From positions 1 to 23,419 of the forward strand of contig JBGSKF010000054.1 in the NCBI GenBank assembly GCA_041741375.1: DNA of 23,419 nucleotides, given 5' to 3'. This DNA is from OFTM291 sp041741375 (lineage in GTDB: Bacteria > Gemmatimonadota > Gemmatimonadetes > Gemmatimonadales > GWC2-71-9). Under the pieces are notes generated by a model that saw only the letters and a program-made list of their open reading frames with translations, was not told the DNA's origin and did no database searches. The first letter of the stretch is position 1, and each line of letters opens with the position of its first letter. Shown here piece after piece: positions 1 to 6,553 of the stretch. A program made the translations under genes and the position numbers.

Positions 1-128
1 GCCACCAGGGCGTGCACCTCGCCACCGCCGGCAGAGTCCACCACCGCGCGCGCGGCCGTGACCGCCTCGAACGCCACCGAGCGGAGAGCGCCACCGCGGG
101 ATTCCGCATAGACCAGGAGAGAGGTCAT
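1..128 (-). CDS. etfA: Electron transfer flavoprotein alpha subunit, N-terminus only (cut by window edge)
   Basis: Only the first 42 codons are inside the window; the gene continues past position 1. The ATG (126-128) overlaps the etfB stop as ATGA, the usual beta-then-alpha order. The visible start MTSLLVYAESRGG followed by an Ala/Val-rich helix and GGEVHALVA matches the N-terminal nucleotide-binding-like domain of ETF alpha. ETF alpha carries FAD together with the beta subunit and passes electrons from acyl-CoA dehydrogenases to the quinone pool through ETF dehydrogenase. Identity rests on the short N-terminus plus the etfB neighbour. Confidence 0.85.
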   Translation of the reverse strand, partial: MTSLLVYAESRGGALRSVAFEAVTAARAVVDSAGGGEVHALV

Positions 129-880
129 CAGAGCACCTTCGCTTCGTCGCGGAGCAACCGGACGAGTTCGGGAACGGCGTCGGCTCCCTCGCCCACGATG
201 CGTCCCGCGGGACGCTCGGGCGGCGGAACCAGGGAGGTTACGACCAAGCGCACGGGGCCCAATTGCGCGGGCCGTTCGTCGAGCGGCTTCTTCTTGGCGC
301 CCATGATCCCCTTCAGGGACGGGATCCGCGGGCGGCCGAGCCCTTCATCGATCGTCAGCACCGCGGGAAGCGGGAAGGCCACCGTCTCCACCGCGCCCTC
401 GAGCACCCGCTGGGCGGTGCCGCGACCGTCGGCGACGTCCAGCTTCGACACCGCGGTGACGCAGGGGAGGCCAAGCCGGTGGGCCACCATCGGACCGACG
501 GAACCGCTCCCGGTGTCGGTGGCGTTGCGTCCGAGAAGAATCAGGTCATACCCTCCCTCCGTGAGGACCGCCGCAAGCGCCTCGGCCACCGCAGCTCCGT
601 CGAAAGGCACTTCGGCGGCGGTCAGGTGCACCGCCCGATCCGCGCCCATGCTCATCGCCCGGCGAAGCAACTCGGCCATGCCCGCCGGACCGAGTCCCAC
701 CACGGTCACCTCACCGGGCCCGTGCGCCTCGTTCAGCCGGAGGGCCGCTTCCACGGCGTATTCATCGAAGGTGCTGATCTCGTACTTGAGACCCGAGGTG
801 TCGAGGGATTTTCCATCGGGGGCGATCGTGAAGCGGAGTTCCGTGTCGGGAACGCGCTTGAGGCAGACGGCAATCTTCAT
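128..880 (-). CDS. etfB: Electron transfer flavoprotein beta subunit
   Basis: A 250-aa protein of normal length for ETF beta. It opens with MKIAVCLKRVPDTE, has the family pattern ISTFDEYAVEAALRL near residues 35-49, and carries the ETF-beta signature region LGRPRIPSLKGIMGAKKKPL at about 181-200. The C-terminal stretch is the arm that contacts ETF alpha. It binds AMP and forms the soluble ETF heterodimer with the alpha subunit. The ATG at 880 has AAGGA seven bases upstream. It lies 39 bases after the acyl-CoA dehydrogenase stop and overlaps etfA by 4 bases, so the three genes probably form one transcript in which the dehydrogenase feeds electrons to this ETF. Confidence 0.95.
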   Translation of the reverse strand: MKIAVCLKRVPDTELRFTIAPDGKSLDTSGLKYEISTFDEYAVEAALRLNEAHGPGEVTVVGLGPAGMAELLRRAMSMGADRAVHLTAAEVPFDGAAVAEALAAVLTEGGYDLILLGRNATDTGSGSVGPMVAHRLGLPCVTAVSKLDVADGRGTAQRVLEGAVETVAFPLPAVLTIDEGLGRPRIPSLKGIMGAKKKPLDERPAQLGPVRLVVTSLVPPPERPAGRIVGEGADAVPELVRLLRDEAKVL

Positions 881-919
881 GCGGAATCCTTGTGAATGCG
901 GGCGCCATCCCGGCGCCGG

Positions 920-2116
920 TCAGAACGCGGCGAGTCCGGTGATCTCCTGCCCCAGGATCAGGGTGTGCATGTCGTGGGTGCCCTCATAGGTGTACACCGA
1001 CTCGAGGTTGGCCAGGTGCCGCATCGAGTGGTATTCCACCAGGATCCCGTTGGCACCGAGGAGGCGGCGCGACTCCCGGGCGCACTCGGTGGCCATGTTC
1101 ACGTTGTTGCGCTTGGCCAGGGACACCTGCTGCGGCGTCATCGTCCCGGCATCCTTGAGCCTGCCGAGCTGCAGGCAGAGGAGCTGGGCCTTGGTGATCT
1201 CCGAGAGCATCTCCACCAGGCGCGCCTGCTGGAGCTGGGTGCCTCCGATCGGACCGTCGAACATGACGCGCGTGGCGCTGTACCGGAGCGCCTCGTCGTA
1301 GCACGCCATCGCGGCGCCGATCGCCCCCCAGCTGATGCCGTACCGCGCCTGGGTGAGGCAGCTGAGGGGACTCTTGAGGCCACCCGACTTGGGCAGGATC
1401 GCGTCCTTCGGGACGTGCACGTCCTGCAGGTGGATCTCGGCGGTGTCGGAGGCGCGGAGGGAGAGCTTCCCCTTCTGATCCTTGCCGGTGTAGCCCGGAG
1501 TGCTGGTGGGCACGATGAACCCGCGAATCGACTTGGCGTCGTTGATGTCGCCGGTTTTGGCCCAGATGATGGAGACGGTGGCCTGGGACCCGTTGGTGAT
1601 CCACATCTTGGTCCCGTTGAGGACCCACCCGTCCTTGGTTTCCCGTGCGGTGGTGATCAAGCCTCCGGGGTTCGAGCCGTAGTCGGGCTCGGTGAGGCCG
1701 AAGCAGCCGATCTCCGCGCCCGATGCGAGCCGGGGAAGCCACTGCGTCTTCTGCTCCTCGGAGCCGAAAGCGTAGATGGGATACATGACCAGCGCGCCCT
1801 GCACCGACGCGAAGCTCCGGACCCCGCTGTCGCCCCGTTCGAGTTCCTGCATGATCAGCCCGTAGGCCACGTTGTTGAGGCCGGCACAGCCGTATTCCTC
1901 GGGGAGGTTGGCGCCGAAGAGTCCGAGCTCGGCCATTCCGGGAACGAGATGTTTCGGGAAGCGCCCCTCCATGTAGCACTCGCCGATGACCGGCATCAGG
2001 TGTTCGTCCACCCAGGCACGGACAGTGTCGCGAACGGCGCGTTCCTCCTCGGAGAGGAGCGAGTCCATCTGGTAAAAGTCGGGACCGGTGAACCGGCCTT
2101 CGGTACCGCCAGCCAT
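920..2116 (-). CDS. gcdH: Glutaryl-CoA dehydrogenase-like acyl-CoA dehydrogenase
   Basis: A 398-aa flavoenzyme with the complete acyl-CoA dehydrogenase fold. It resembles glutaryl-CoA dehydrogenase more than the short-chain enzymes: EYGCAGLNNVAYGL (75-87), DSGVRSFASVQGALVM (96-111, R100 corresponding to the substrate-carboxylate arginine of human GCDH), GCFGLTEPDYGSNP (137-150), and TYEGTHDMHTLILGQ (376-390) with the catalytic base E378. The predicted reaction is oxidation and decarboxylation of glutaryl-CoA to crotonyl-CoA in lysine/tryptophan breakdown, with electrons going to the ETF encoded next door. The ATG at 2116 was chosen because GGAGG lies five bases upstream (2121-2125). A longer frame reaches 2269, but its extra 51 codons run into a repeat and look noncoding. 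Substrate specificity is inferred. Confidence 0.9.
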   Translation of the reverse strand: MAGGTEGRFTGPDFYQMDSLLSEEERAVRDTVRAWVDEHLMPVIGECYMEGRFPKHLVPGMAELGLFGANLPEEYGCAGLNNVAYGLIMQELERGDSGVRSFASVQGALVMYPIYAFGSEEQKTQWLPRLASGAEIGCFGLTEPDYGSNPGGLITTARETKDGWVLNGTKMWITNGSQATVSIIWAKTGDINDAKSIRGFIVPTSTPGYTGKDQKGKLSLRASDTAEIHLQDVHVPKDAILPKSGGLKSPLSCLTQARYGISWGAIGAAMACYDEALRYSATRVMFDGPIGGTQLQQARLVEMLSEITKAQLLCLQLGRLKDAGTMTPQQVSLAKRNNVNMATECARESRRLLGANGILVEYHSMRHLANLESVYTYEGTHDMHTLILGQEITGLAAF

Positions 2117-2183
2117 CGGGCCTCCGTCACGGGGCGAGGTGAAACAGCACCGGAAAATAGCCCGGTCGGGGGCCAAATTGGAG

Positions 2184-2233
2184 TCCCGCACTGTCATCGC
2201 GAGCGCCCGCAGGGCGCGTGGCGATCTCGTGAG
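2184..2233. repeat. Interspersed palindromic repeat, copy 1
   Basis: This short imperfect palindrome begins CTGTCATCGCGAG and ends GTGGCGATCTCGTGAG around a CCGCAGGG centre. An inverted copy sits at 12591-12638 in another gap. It resembles the 'TGTCATTGCGAG...GCAATCTC' intergenic elements seen in many bacterial genomes. It lies just upstream of the gcdH start. Apart from this and an RBS, positions 2117-2280 show nothing clear. Confidence 0.75.
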
Positions 2234-2280
2234 CGAAGGTCGGCGTGGCTCCGGGTAGCCGGCCATCATGTCAAAGCCCT

Positions 2281-2440
2281 CTTCGTCCTTCGCGCCCTCA
2301 GCGGTTCAATCCGGAGAGAGGGAGAAGATTCACCACGGAGAACACGGAGGTCGCAGAGGACCTCCCGCGGCTCCACGCCTCGCGCGCTAAGATCACAAAT
2401 CCTTTCTGCGTCATCTGCGTCATCTGTGGCTTCACTCGGG
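2281..2440. repeat. Composite intergenic repeat, copy 1
   Basis: This unit is a string of recognisable short modules: CCTTCGCGCCCTCAGCGG, then TTCAATCCGG, then CACCACGGAGAACACGGAGG, then CTCCACGCC, then GATCACAAATCCTTTCTGCG, with a 9-base unit (TCTGCGTCA) repeated before CATCTGTGGCTTC. The second copy is at 2515-2660 with the modules in the same order. No ORF through it looks like a real protein. Confidence 0.75.
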
Positions 2441-2514
2441 GGGGGGAGGGCCCCCATCAAGCCGAGACCCGGGGTCCGAGATCGGGAGCCTGTCGCGGGA
2501 GCCGCCACCTCTTC

Positions 2515-2660
2515 GCGCTCTTTGCGTTCTTCGCGGTGCAATCCGGGGTGGGAGGGGTCCGCAAAGGCCGCAAAGGGTCTTCCCATGATTCCTATCGCTC
2601 CACGCCGTGTGCACGGAGATCAAAATTCCTTTCTGCGTCATCTGTGGCTTCCCTCGGGAA
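2515..2660. repeat. Composite intergenic repeat, copy 2
   Basis: Same module order as 2281-2440: CTTTGCGTTCTTCGCGG, GCAATCCGG, a period-8/9 stretch (GTCCGCAAAGGCCGCAAAGG) in place of the CACGGAG stretch, CTCCACGCC, then GATCAAAATTCCTTTCTGCG and TCATCTGTGGCTTCCCTCGGG. It has one fewer 9-base unit than copy 1, which suggests slippage. The 75 bases between the copies show nothing recognisable. Confidence 0.75.
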
Positions 2661-2697
2661 GGGCAGGAGAACAAGTCACCCGGTCCATCGGCCACCC

Positions 2698-2758
2698 GTC
2701 ACTATCCAAACGACGGGAAGTTTCTCCCGCAACCTCCTCAGATCCGGGGACTGCTCGG
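2698..2758. repeat. Direct repeat A flanking the small lipoprotein gene
   Basis: About 61 bases sharing GTCAC, ACGGGAAGT, ACCTCCTCAGATCC and GCTCGG, in order, with repeat B at 3112-3172, same orientation. It overlaps the last codons of the lipoprotein gene. CGGGA(N6)TCCCG inside it can fold as a small hairpin just past the lipoprotein stop codon. Related sequence recurs at 22823-22993. Confidence 0.7.
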
Positions 2759-2923
2759 AATGTCGAATCCCTCCTGGACAACGTTCGTGGATGTCGTGGG
2801 TACCGGTTGAACTTCGGAGGGAGTGCTCACGGTATTGCTGCTGTCACAACCTGACAGGATTACCCCCCCCGCAACACACATGCCAACCAGCCGATCCGAA
2901 CGGGACCGCGGGACAGAACCCAT
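2738..2923 (-). CDS. Putative small lipoprotein (61 aa)
   Basis: No family is recognised. The protein has an arginine-bearing n-region (RSRSDR, residues 6-11), a short hydrophobic stretch (LVGMCVAGGVIL) and a clean lipobox, LSGC, with the lipidated cysteine at about residue 26. A Ser/Thr/Pro/Val-rich tail of about 35 residues follows. Such proteins are normally anchored in a membrane by the N-terminal lipid. The ATG at 2923 has GGAGG six bases upstream, and a TTGACA-type promoter lies about 90 bases further up. Base composition is less GC-rich than neighbouring genes, and the last codons fall in repeat A. The gene stands alone in a repeat-filled gap. A chance ORF cannot be excluded, but lipobox, RBS and promoter together favour a real gene. 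Confidence 0.55.
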   Translation of the reverse strand: MGSVPRSRSDRLVGMCVAGGVILSGCDSSNTVSTPSEVQPVPTTSTNVVQEGFDIPSSPRI

Positions 2924-3011
2924 TCGCCACCTCCATTTGTCGCCCAGGCGGGCGGACCCATGCCATCAGGAACCCGCTCGGTGCGATGCCGAGGGGATCT
3001 TGACCCTAACC

Positions 3012-3040
3012 AATATCCGGAACAGTTCCGGGAATGTCAA
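3012..3040 (-). promoter_or_regulatory. Predicted sigma-70-type promoter with palindrome in the spacer
   Basis: On the minus strand there is TTGACA (3035-3040), a 17-base spacer and GATATT (3012-3017). The perfect 15-base palindrome CCGGAACAGTTCCGG (3017-3031) lies in the spacer and touches the -10 box, a position where a repressor would block polymerase. It points at the small lipoprotein gene, with an expected start near 3005 and a leader of about 80 bases. Confidence 0.5.
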
Positions 3041-3101
3041 TGGGCACATCTTGCGCGCTGCAAGCACAAGCTGTGCCATGTCGACGTCGCACCTATCAGA
3101 C

Positions 3102-3117
3102 TGTGACCGATGTCACA
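3102..3117. promoter_or_regulatory. CRP/FNR-family binding-site match
   Basis: TGTGACCGATGTCACA is a perfect inverted repeat (TGTGAC, 4-base centre, GTCACA) and fits the CRP consensus TGTGA-N6-TCACA exactly. Its centre is about 104 bases upstream of the start site predicted for the lipoprotein promoter, a spacing compatible with class I activation. The regulator is not in the window. No gene on the plus strand lies downstream that it could serve. Confidence 0.45.
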
Positions 3118-3207
3118 TTTCGGACAACGGGAAGTACACTCGCGACCTCCTCAGATCCCCTCGCAGGCTCGGGGCAGGCTCCTCGCCTGCGGCTCGGGAT
3201 GACTCCG
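3112..3207. repeat. Direct repeat B with terminal hairpin
   Basis: Positions 3112-3172 match repeat A. The unit then continues to CTCGGGATGACTCC, as in the copy at 22933-22993. Positions 3174-3190 form a hairpin with a 6-bp GCAGGC/GCCTGC stem and 5-base loop. An outer ATCCC/GGGAT pair (3155-3159 and 3196-3200) encloses it. It lies 41-97 bases past the stop of the SprT-like gene and may also act as a transcript end. Confidence 0.65.
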
Positions 3208-3247
3208 TTCACGGGGCGGATCCGGTTCACAGGGAGACAGCGGTCCT

Positions 3248-4042
3248 TCAGGATACGCTGCCGCAGGACGCGAGATCCTCGATCCGCGCCCGGGCCCGCG
3301 GCACGATCCCCACCTCGCGCGCCTTGCGCCGGAACTCCGCCCCGTGGTCGAGGGCGCGGCCCGTCTCCGCCTGCCACTGGTGCACCATCTCGTGAAGCAG
3401 GGTACGCTCGACCGCCTCCCACCCGTGCTGTCTCAGGTGCAGCCGGCTGATCACGATCTCAAGGGCCCTCCCCGTGTGCCGCTCCGCGCGCAGTTCTCCG
3501 AGCCGGGTGCGCATGAGGGACGAGAGCCGGAGCGGGATGGACGCCAGCGCCCCGCTGAACCGGTCATGGTTCAGTCGGCGGTGCAGCTCGGCGAGCCGAT
3601 CCAGAACGGCACGATCCCCCGGCCGGGATGGCACCGGGCGGGGCGCCGGGACAACCGGGGGCACATGCTGATGAACCGGAAAGGCCATGAACCGCGCCTC
3701 GAGCGCCTCCCGCTCGCGGCGCCGCAGCCCCGGACGAGCCCACCTCACGATCGCCTGCAGCACCTCATCCGGGGCGTGCCCGTATCCGAGATGGATCCGG
3801 AGCCCCCGGGCCGGATGAAACCGGAGCACCACGGTCCGGTTGGCGTGCACCACGATGGGACAGTCGGGGGGGAGGCCCAGTCGGCGGAGTCGCTGCCCGA
3901 GAATCTGGTGGGGGGCCGCCGGAGGTGGCACGGGGGACCCGGTCATTGTGGGGGTGTTTTCCGGCTCCGGCGCCGGCTGCGGCGCCGGCTCCGGACATGT
4001 GACCGGGTCCTCGCCGCCGAAGAGGGTGAATTGAACCGTCAC
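3248..4042 (-). CDS. SprT-like zinc metalloprotease-family protein
   Basis: A 264-aa protein. The C-terminal half is a SprT-like domain: LLHEMVHQWQAETG holds the zinc-binding HEMVH (217-221), and DHGAEFRRKAREVG (232-245) supplies the expected third histidine region. The N-terminus is Pro/Glu-rich (residues 17-45), followed by a basic region of unknown role (47-120) with VVLRFHPARGLRIHLGYG. The zinc-ribbon tail of bacterial SprT and eukaryotic Spartan is absent. The family fold suggests metal-dependent peptide cleavage, but the substrate is unknown and activity is unproven. It is the last gene of a six-gene run and overlaps the phosphoesterase gene upstream by 4 bases, so translation is probably coupled. 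Confidence 0.8.
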   Translation of the reverse strand: MTVQFTLFGGEDPVTCPEPAPQPAPEPENTPTMTGSPVPPPAAPHQILGQRLRRLGLPPDCPIVVHANRTVVLRFHPARGLRIHLGYGHAPDEVLQAIVRWARPGLRRREREALEARFMAFPVHQHVPPVVPAPRPVPSRPGDRAVLDRLAELHRRLNHDRFSGALASIPLRLSSLMRTRLGELRAERHTGRALEIVISRLHLRQHGWEAVERTLLHEMVHQWQAETGRALDHGAEFRRKAREVGIVPRARARIEDLASCGSVS

Positions 4043-4866
4043 CGCCGCATCCGGGCGAAACGCGCCTCGTCGCTCGGGCGGAAGGTGCCGGCGTCCCGGT
4101 CCCAGCGCAGGTGCCGCACCGAGATCGACGTGTCATCGGCGGTGACGAGGTTGAACGCGGACGGCCGCTTGCCGCGGGTCCGGTTGGTGTGGGTGCCGGC
4201 GGTGCTCACCACCGTTTCCCCGTCGATCTGTCCCGCCCCTTCCTGGTGATCGTGCCCGCAGAGCACCAGATCGGCCCCGCTCTCCCGAAGTCGTCGCTGG
4301 GCCTGCCGCCACCGAGCCAGGCCCATCCGCTGGGAGATCTCGCCGCGCAGGACATTGTGATGGAGCACCACCACACGCAGGGCGCCGTTGGGCACCGCCC
4401 GGAATCGCTCCCGCACCCGTGCCACCTCTCCCGCCGGCAGATGCCCCTTCACCGCCGTGTCCCGCAGGTTCCAGGTCATCGATCCGAACGCCACCCCGTG
4501 GGCACTCAGCGCCCCGGCGATCACGGCCCCCGGCACCTCAAGCACGGGCGAGAGATCGTCTCCAAAATACCGCCGGTACTTGGCATGAATCGGCCCCCGG
4601 CCGAACAGTCCGAGGGGACTCGCCCACCAGGCCGCATCGTGATTGCCGGGAATGACAAGGACCGGGGCGTGCGCGCGCATCCGGTCCACGAACGCCAGAG
4701 CGCGCTGGTACTCCCCGTGACGCGCCCGCTGGCTCAGGTCGCCGGAGATGACGATGGCGGTGGGTTCGAGCTCCGGAACCTGCGTCTCGAGCCGGCGCAC
4801 CTGGTCCAGATCGGAGTGCACGCCGAAGTGCAGATCCGACAGGTGCACCAATCGGAGGGAACTCAC
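4039..4866 (-). CDS. CpdA-like calcineurin-family metallophosphoesterase
   Basis: A 275-aa protein with all the metal-binding motifs of the calcineurin-like fold in order: DLH (D11, H13), SGD (D43), GNHD (74-77), LHH (168-170) and GHDH (204-207). This set with its spacing is typical of class III cyclic-nucleotide phosphodiesterases such as CpdA/Icc and their uncharacterised relatives. It should be a cytoplasmic phosphodiesterase with two metal ions. Cyclic AMP is one possible substrate; the sequence does not settle it. There is no signal peptide. It overlaps the genes on both sides by 4 bases. If it did cleave cAMP, the CRP-like site at 3102-3117 would be of interest, but that link is speculative. 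Confidence 0.85.
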   Translation of the reverse strand: MSSLRLVHLSDLHFGVHSDLDQVRRLETQVPELEPTAIVISGDLSQRARHGEYQRALAFVDRMRAHAPVLVIPGNHDAAWWASPLGLFGRGPIHAKYRRYFGDDLSPVLEVPGAVIAGALSAHGVAFGSMTWNLRDTAVKGHLPAGEVARVRERFRAVPNGALRVVVLHHNVLRGEISQRMGLARWRQAQRRLRESGADLVLCGHDHQEGAGQIDGETVVSTAGTHTNRTRGKRPSAFNLVTADDTSISVRHLRWDRDAGTFRPSDEARFARMRR

Positions 4867-6239
4867 CAGGTGACCCTGACGCGATAGGTCAGGACCGCCT
4901 CACCGCCGGCCGGCACCCGCAGCCGGAAGCGCGTTTCCGTGGAGCTCACCTTCTCCGCGGGCACCGAACTGGAGAGCACGGTCCACTCCCCGCTCCGCCG
5001 TTCGAGCACCTCCACCGTTGCCGCACTGTCCGCCGCGTTGGCCACCGTCACCCGGTAATCGGCGAAGGCGCGCGTGCGGGTGCGGGACGTGTCCCGCTCG
5101 GTGCGGTAGGCGGTCTGGACCCGGCGGGCCGTGAGGTCGAACGCCTGACCCGCGCCGAGCCGGAGGTCCTGTCCCGCGGCGGTGTGGCCAAAGGACGATT
5201 CGCCAATAAGCTGGGGCCGTCCGGCGGCATCGGGTTCATAGATCCGGGCCACACCACCGGGGATCGGGAGGTCGCCGAAGGGGGTCCGGCGCGGGCGGCG
5301 CAGGACATGGGTGACCAGGACGGGAGTAATGTCCTCGTCCCCCATCTGAGGGAGAACACCCCGCCAGGACACGGCACCGGCGATGGTGAAGGTCTTTTCC
5401 GTGGCGGTGACGGCGGGATCGAACAGCGGGATCGTAGTGGTGACTCCCGGCCGGAGGCTGTGTCGCCCTGCCAGCGAGTAGAGGTGCACATCTCCCACCG
5501 ACTCCTCTGTGGTCCCGGCCTGGCGCTCGCTGAGCGAATTGGCCCCCCTGATCTGGTCCATGACAAACATTTCCCGTGCCACGCGGGTCGGAGCACGCCC
5601 GACCTCCCCCGCCAACAGCTGGAGGTCGGCGCTGTCGGCGGAGAATTGTGCCGACAGGATCGACGCGACCCCGCTCACCCGGGCGCGACCGCGATCGATC
5701 AGAACGGTGTAGGCTGCGGACCAGTTGGCCCCGCTGGAGAAGAACCCGAGCGGGAGGTCGGACCGGGCCCGGGGTGTGCTCACGCCCAGTTCCATCGTGG
5801 GGGCCACCTGGATCACGTCGGCGGGGTAGACCGGGGTGCCCGGCGCCTGGAAGGTCACCGTTCCATCCGCCAGGCGATAGAGCGCCGGATTCACCCGCAG
5901 GATCTCCGCCCGCACCGTGTCGGCGTTGTCGGGACGGACCCATCCCCGATGAAAGAGCATGCTCCGCCCCACCATCCGGCGCAGGGTGTTCTGCTCGTCG
6001 GTGGCGGCATCGTAGGACACGCGGAGAATCCGCACCGCCGAGTCGAGTGAAAAGACGCTGGCGGGGTCGAGATCGCCGAGTGGAAACCGGTGCACCGACT
6101 CCCCGCGTGGCACGGTGGCGGGCACTGTCCTGCGCACCAGGACTCGGCCATCCTGAAAGAGGGTGACGCTGGTCTGGGCGGCGAGCCCGGCCGGCACGAG
6201 CAGAGCGAGGACGATGGCGTGGTACAGATGACGCAACAT
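4863..6239 (-). CDS. Secreted DUF4139-like protein
   Basis: A 458-aa protein with a signal peptide (residues 1-22, ending GLAAQ), so exported. The N-terminus, TSVTLFQDGRVLVRRTVP, is the kind of beta strand that opens DUF4139/DUF4140 proteins. The C-terminal half has the family hallmarks GVARIYEPDAAGRPQLIGES, then GHTAAGQDLRLGAGQAFDLTARR, and a final beta-rich domain ending VLTYRVRVTW. Biochemical function of the family is unknown. The start at 6239 has GGAGG six bases upstream. A longer frame reaches 6512 but lies within the zinc-ribbon gene in another frame. It begins 20 bases after that gene and overlaps the phosphoesterase gene by 4 bases. Confidence 0.8.
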   Translation of the reverse strand: MLRHLYHAIVLALLVPAGLAAQTSVTLFQDGRVLVRRTVPATVPRGESVHRFPLGDLDPASVFSLDSAVRILRVSYDAATDEQNTLRRMVGRSMLFHRGWVRPDNADTVRAEILRVNPALYRLADGTVTFQAPGTPVYPADVIQVAPTMELGVSTPRARSDLPLGFFSSGANWSAAYTVLIDRGRARVSGVASILSAQFSADSADLQLLAGEVGRAPTRVAREMFVMDQIRGANSLSERQAGTTEESVGDVHLYSLAGRHSLRPGVTTTIPLFDPAVTATEKTFTIAGAVSWRGVLPQMGDEDITPVLVTHVLRRPRRTPFGDLPIPGGVARIYEPDAAGRPQLIGESSFGHTAAGQDLRLGAGQAFDLTARRVQTAYRTERDTSRTRTRAFADYRVTVANAADSAATVEVLERRSGEWTVLSSSVPAEKVSSTETRFRLRVPAGGEAVLTYRVRVTW

Positions 6240-6259
6240 GGCATTCCTCCCGGAAAGGG

Positions 6260-6553
6260 TCACTTGGGCAGGAACTCCATCAGGAGACGGGTCGCGATCT
6301 GCCAGACCAGGAACCAGGTGGCCACGACGACCCCCGCGCCCCACACCCGGGCGGTGACCGTCACCGGCAGCTCGATGAAGACCCAGACCGCGGTCAGGAC
6401 TCCCACCACTCCGGAGATGCGTCTGGCGATCCGATCTGCACGTTTCCTCCGTCCTTCCCGGCAGGGAGGGCAGTACTCCCCCCAGGAGAGCCCGGGGACG
6501 TGCTGCCCGCACTTGGCGCAGGGAACCTCAGGCAACCCGGCGAGCGACCGCAT
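6260..6553 (-). CDS. Small zinc-ribbon membrane protein
   Basis: About 97 aa. The N-terminus carries two CxxC knuckles, CAKCG and CPPCR, about 15 residues apart, as in a zinc ribbon. A basic patch (RRKRADRIARR) follows, then two hydrophobic segments (ISGVVGVLTAVWVFI and VWGAGVVVATWFLVW) that should span the membrane, and a short tail. The basic patch would keep the ribbon in the cytoplasm. No named family is recognised. The ATG at 6553 was chosen; it overlaps the end of the dehydrogenase gene by 26 bases and lacks a clear Shine-Dalgarno sequence. A TTG at 6535 is an alternative that would keep both CxxC pairs. Confidence 0.7.
   Translation of the reverse strand: MRSLAGLPEVPCAKCGQHVPGLSWGEYCPPCREGRRKRADRIARRISGVVGVLTAVWVFIELPVTVTARVWGAGVVVATWFLVWQIATRLLMEFLPK

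Noticed and set aside
2269..2274. TTGACA -35 box for gcdH
   Set aside because: No acceptable -10 sequence lies 16-18 bases downstream on the minus strand.
896..2854. 652-codon open frame on the plus strand
   Set aside because: It runs antisense to gcdH and into the repeats; the minus-strand protein has full family motifs, and the plus-strand translation is a GC-bias shadow.
2245..3003. 252-codon open frame in the repeat-filled gap
   Set aside because: It is a translation of the composite repeats (for example LFALFAFFAV); such reading-through-repeat products are not real proteins.
3017..3031. LexA/SOS box
   Set aside because: GAAC and GTTC are separated by one base, not the four of the Gram-positive LexA consensus.
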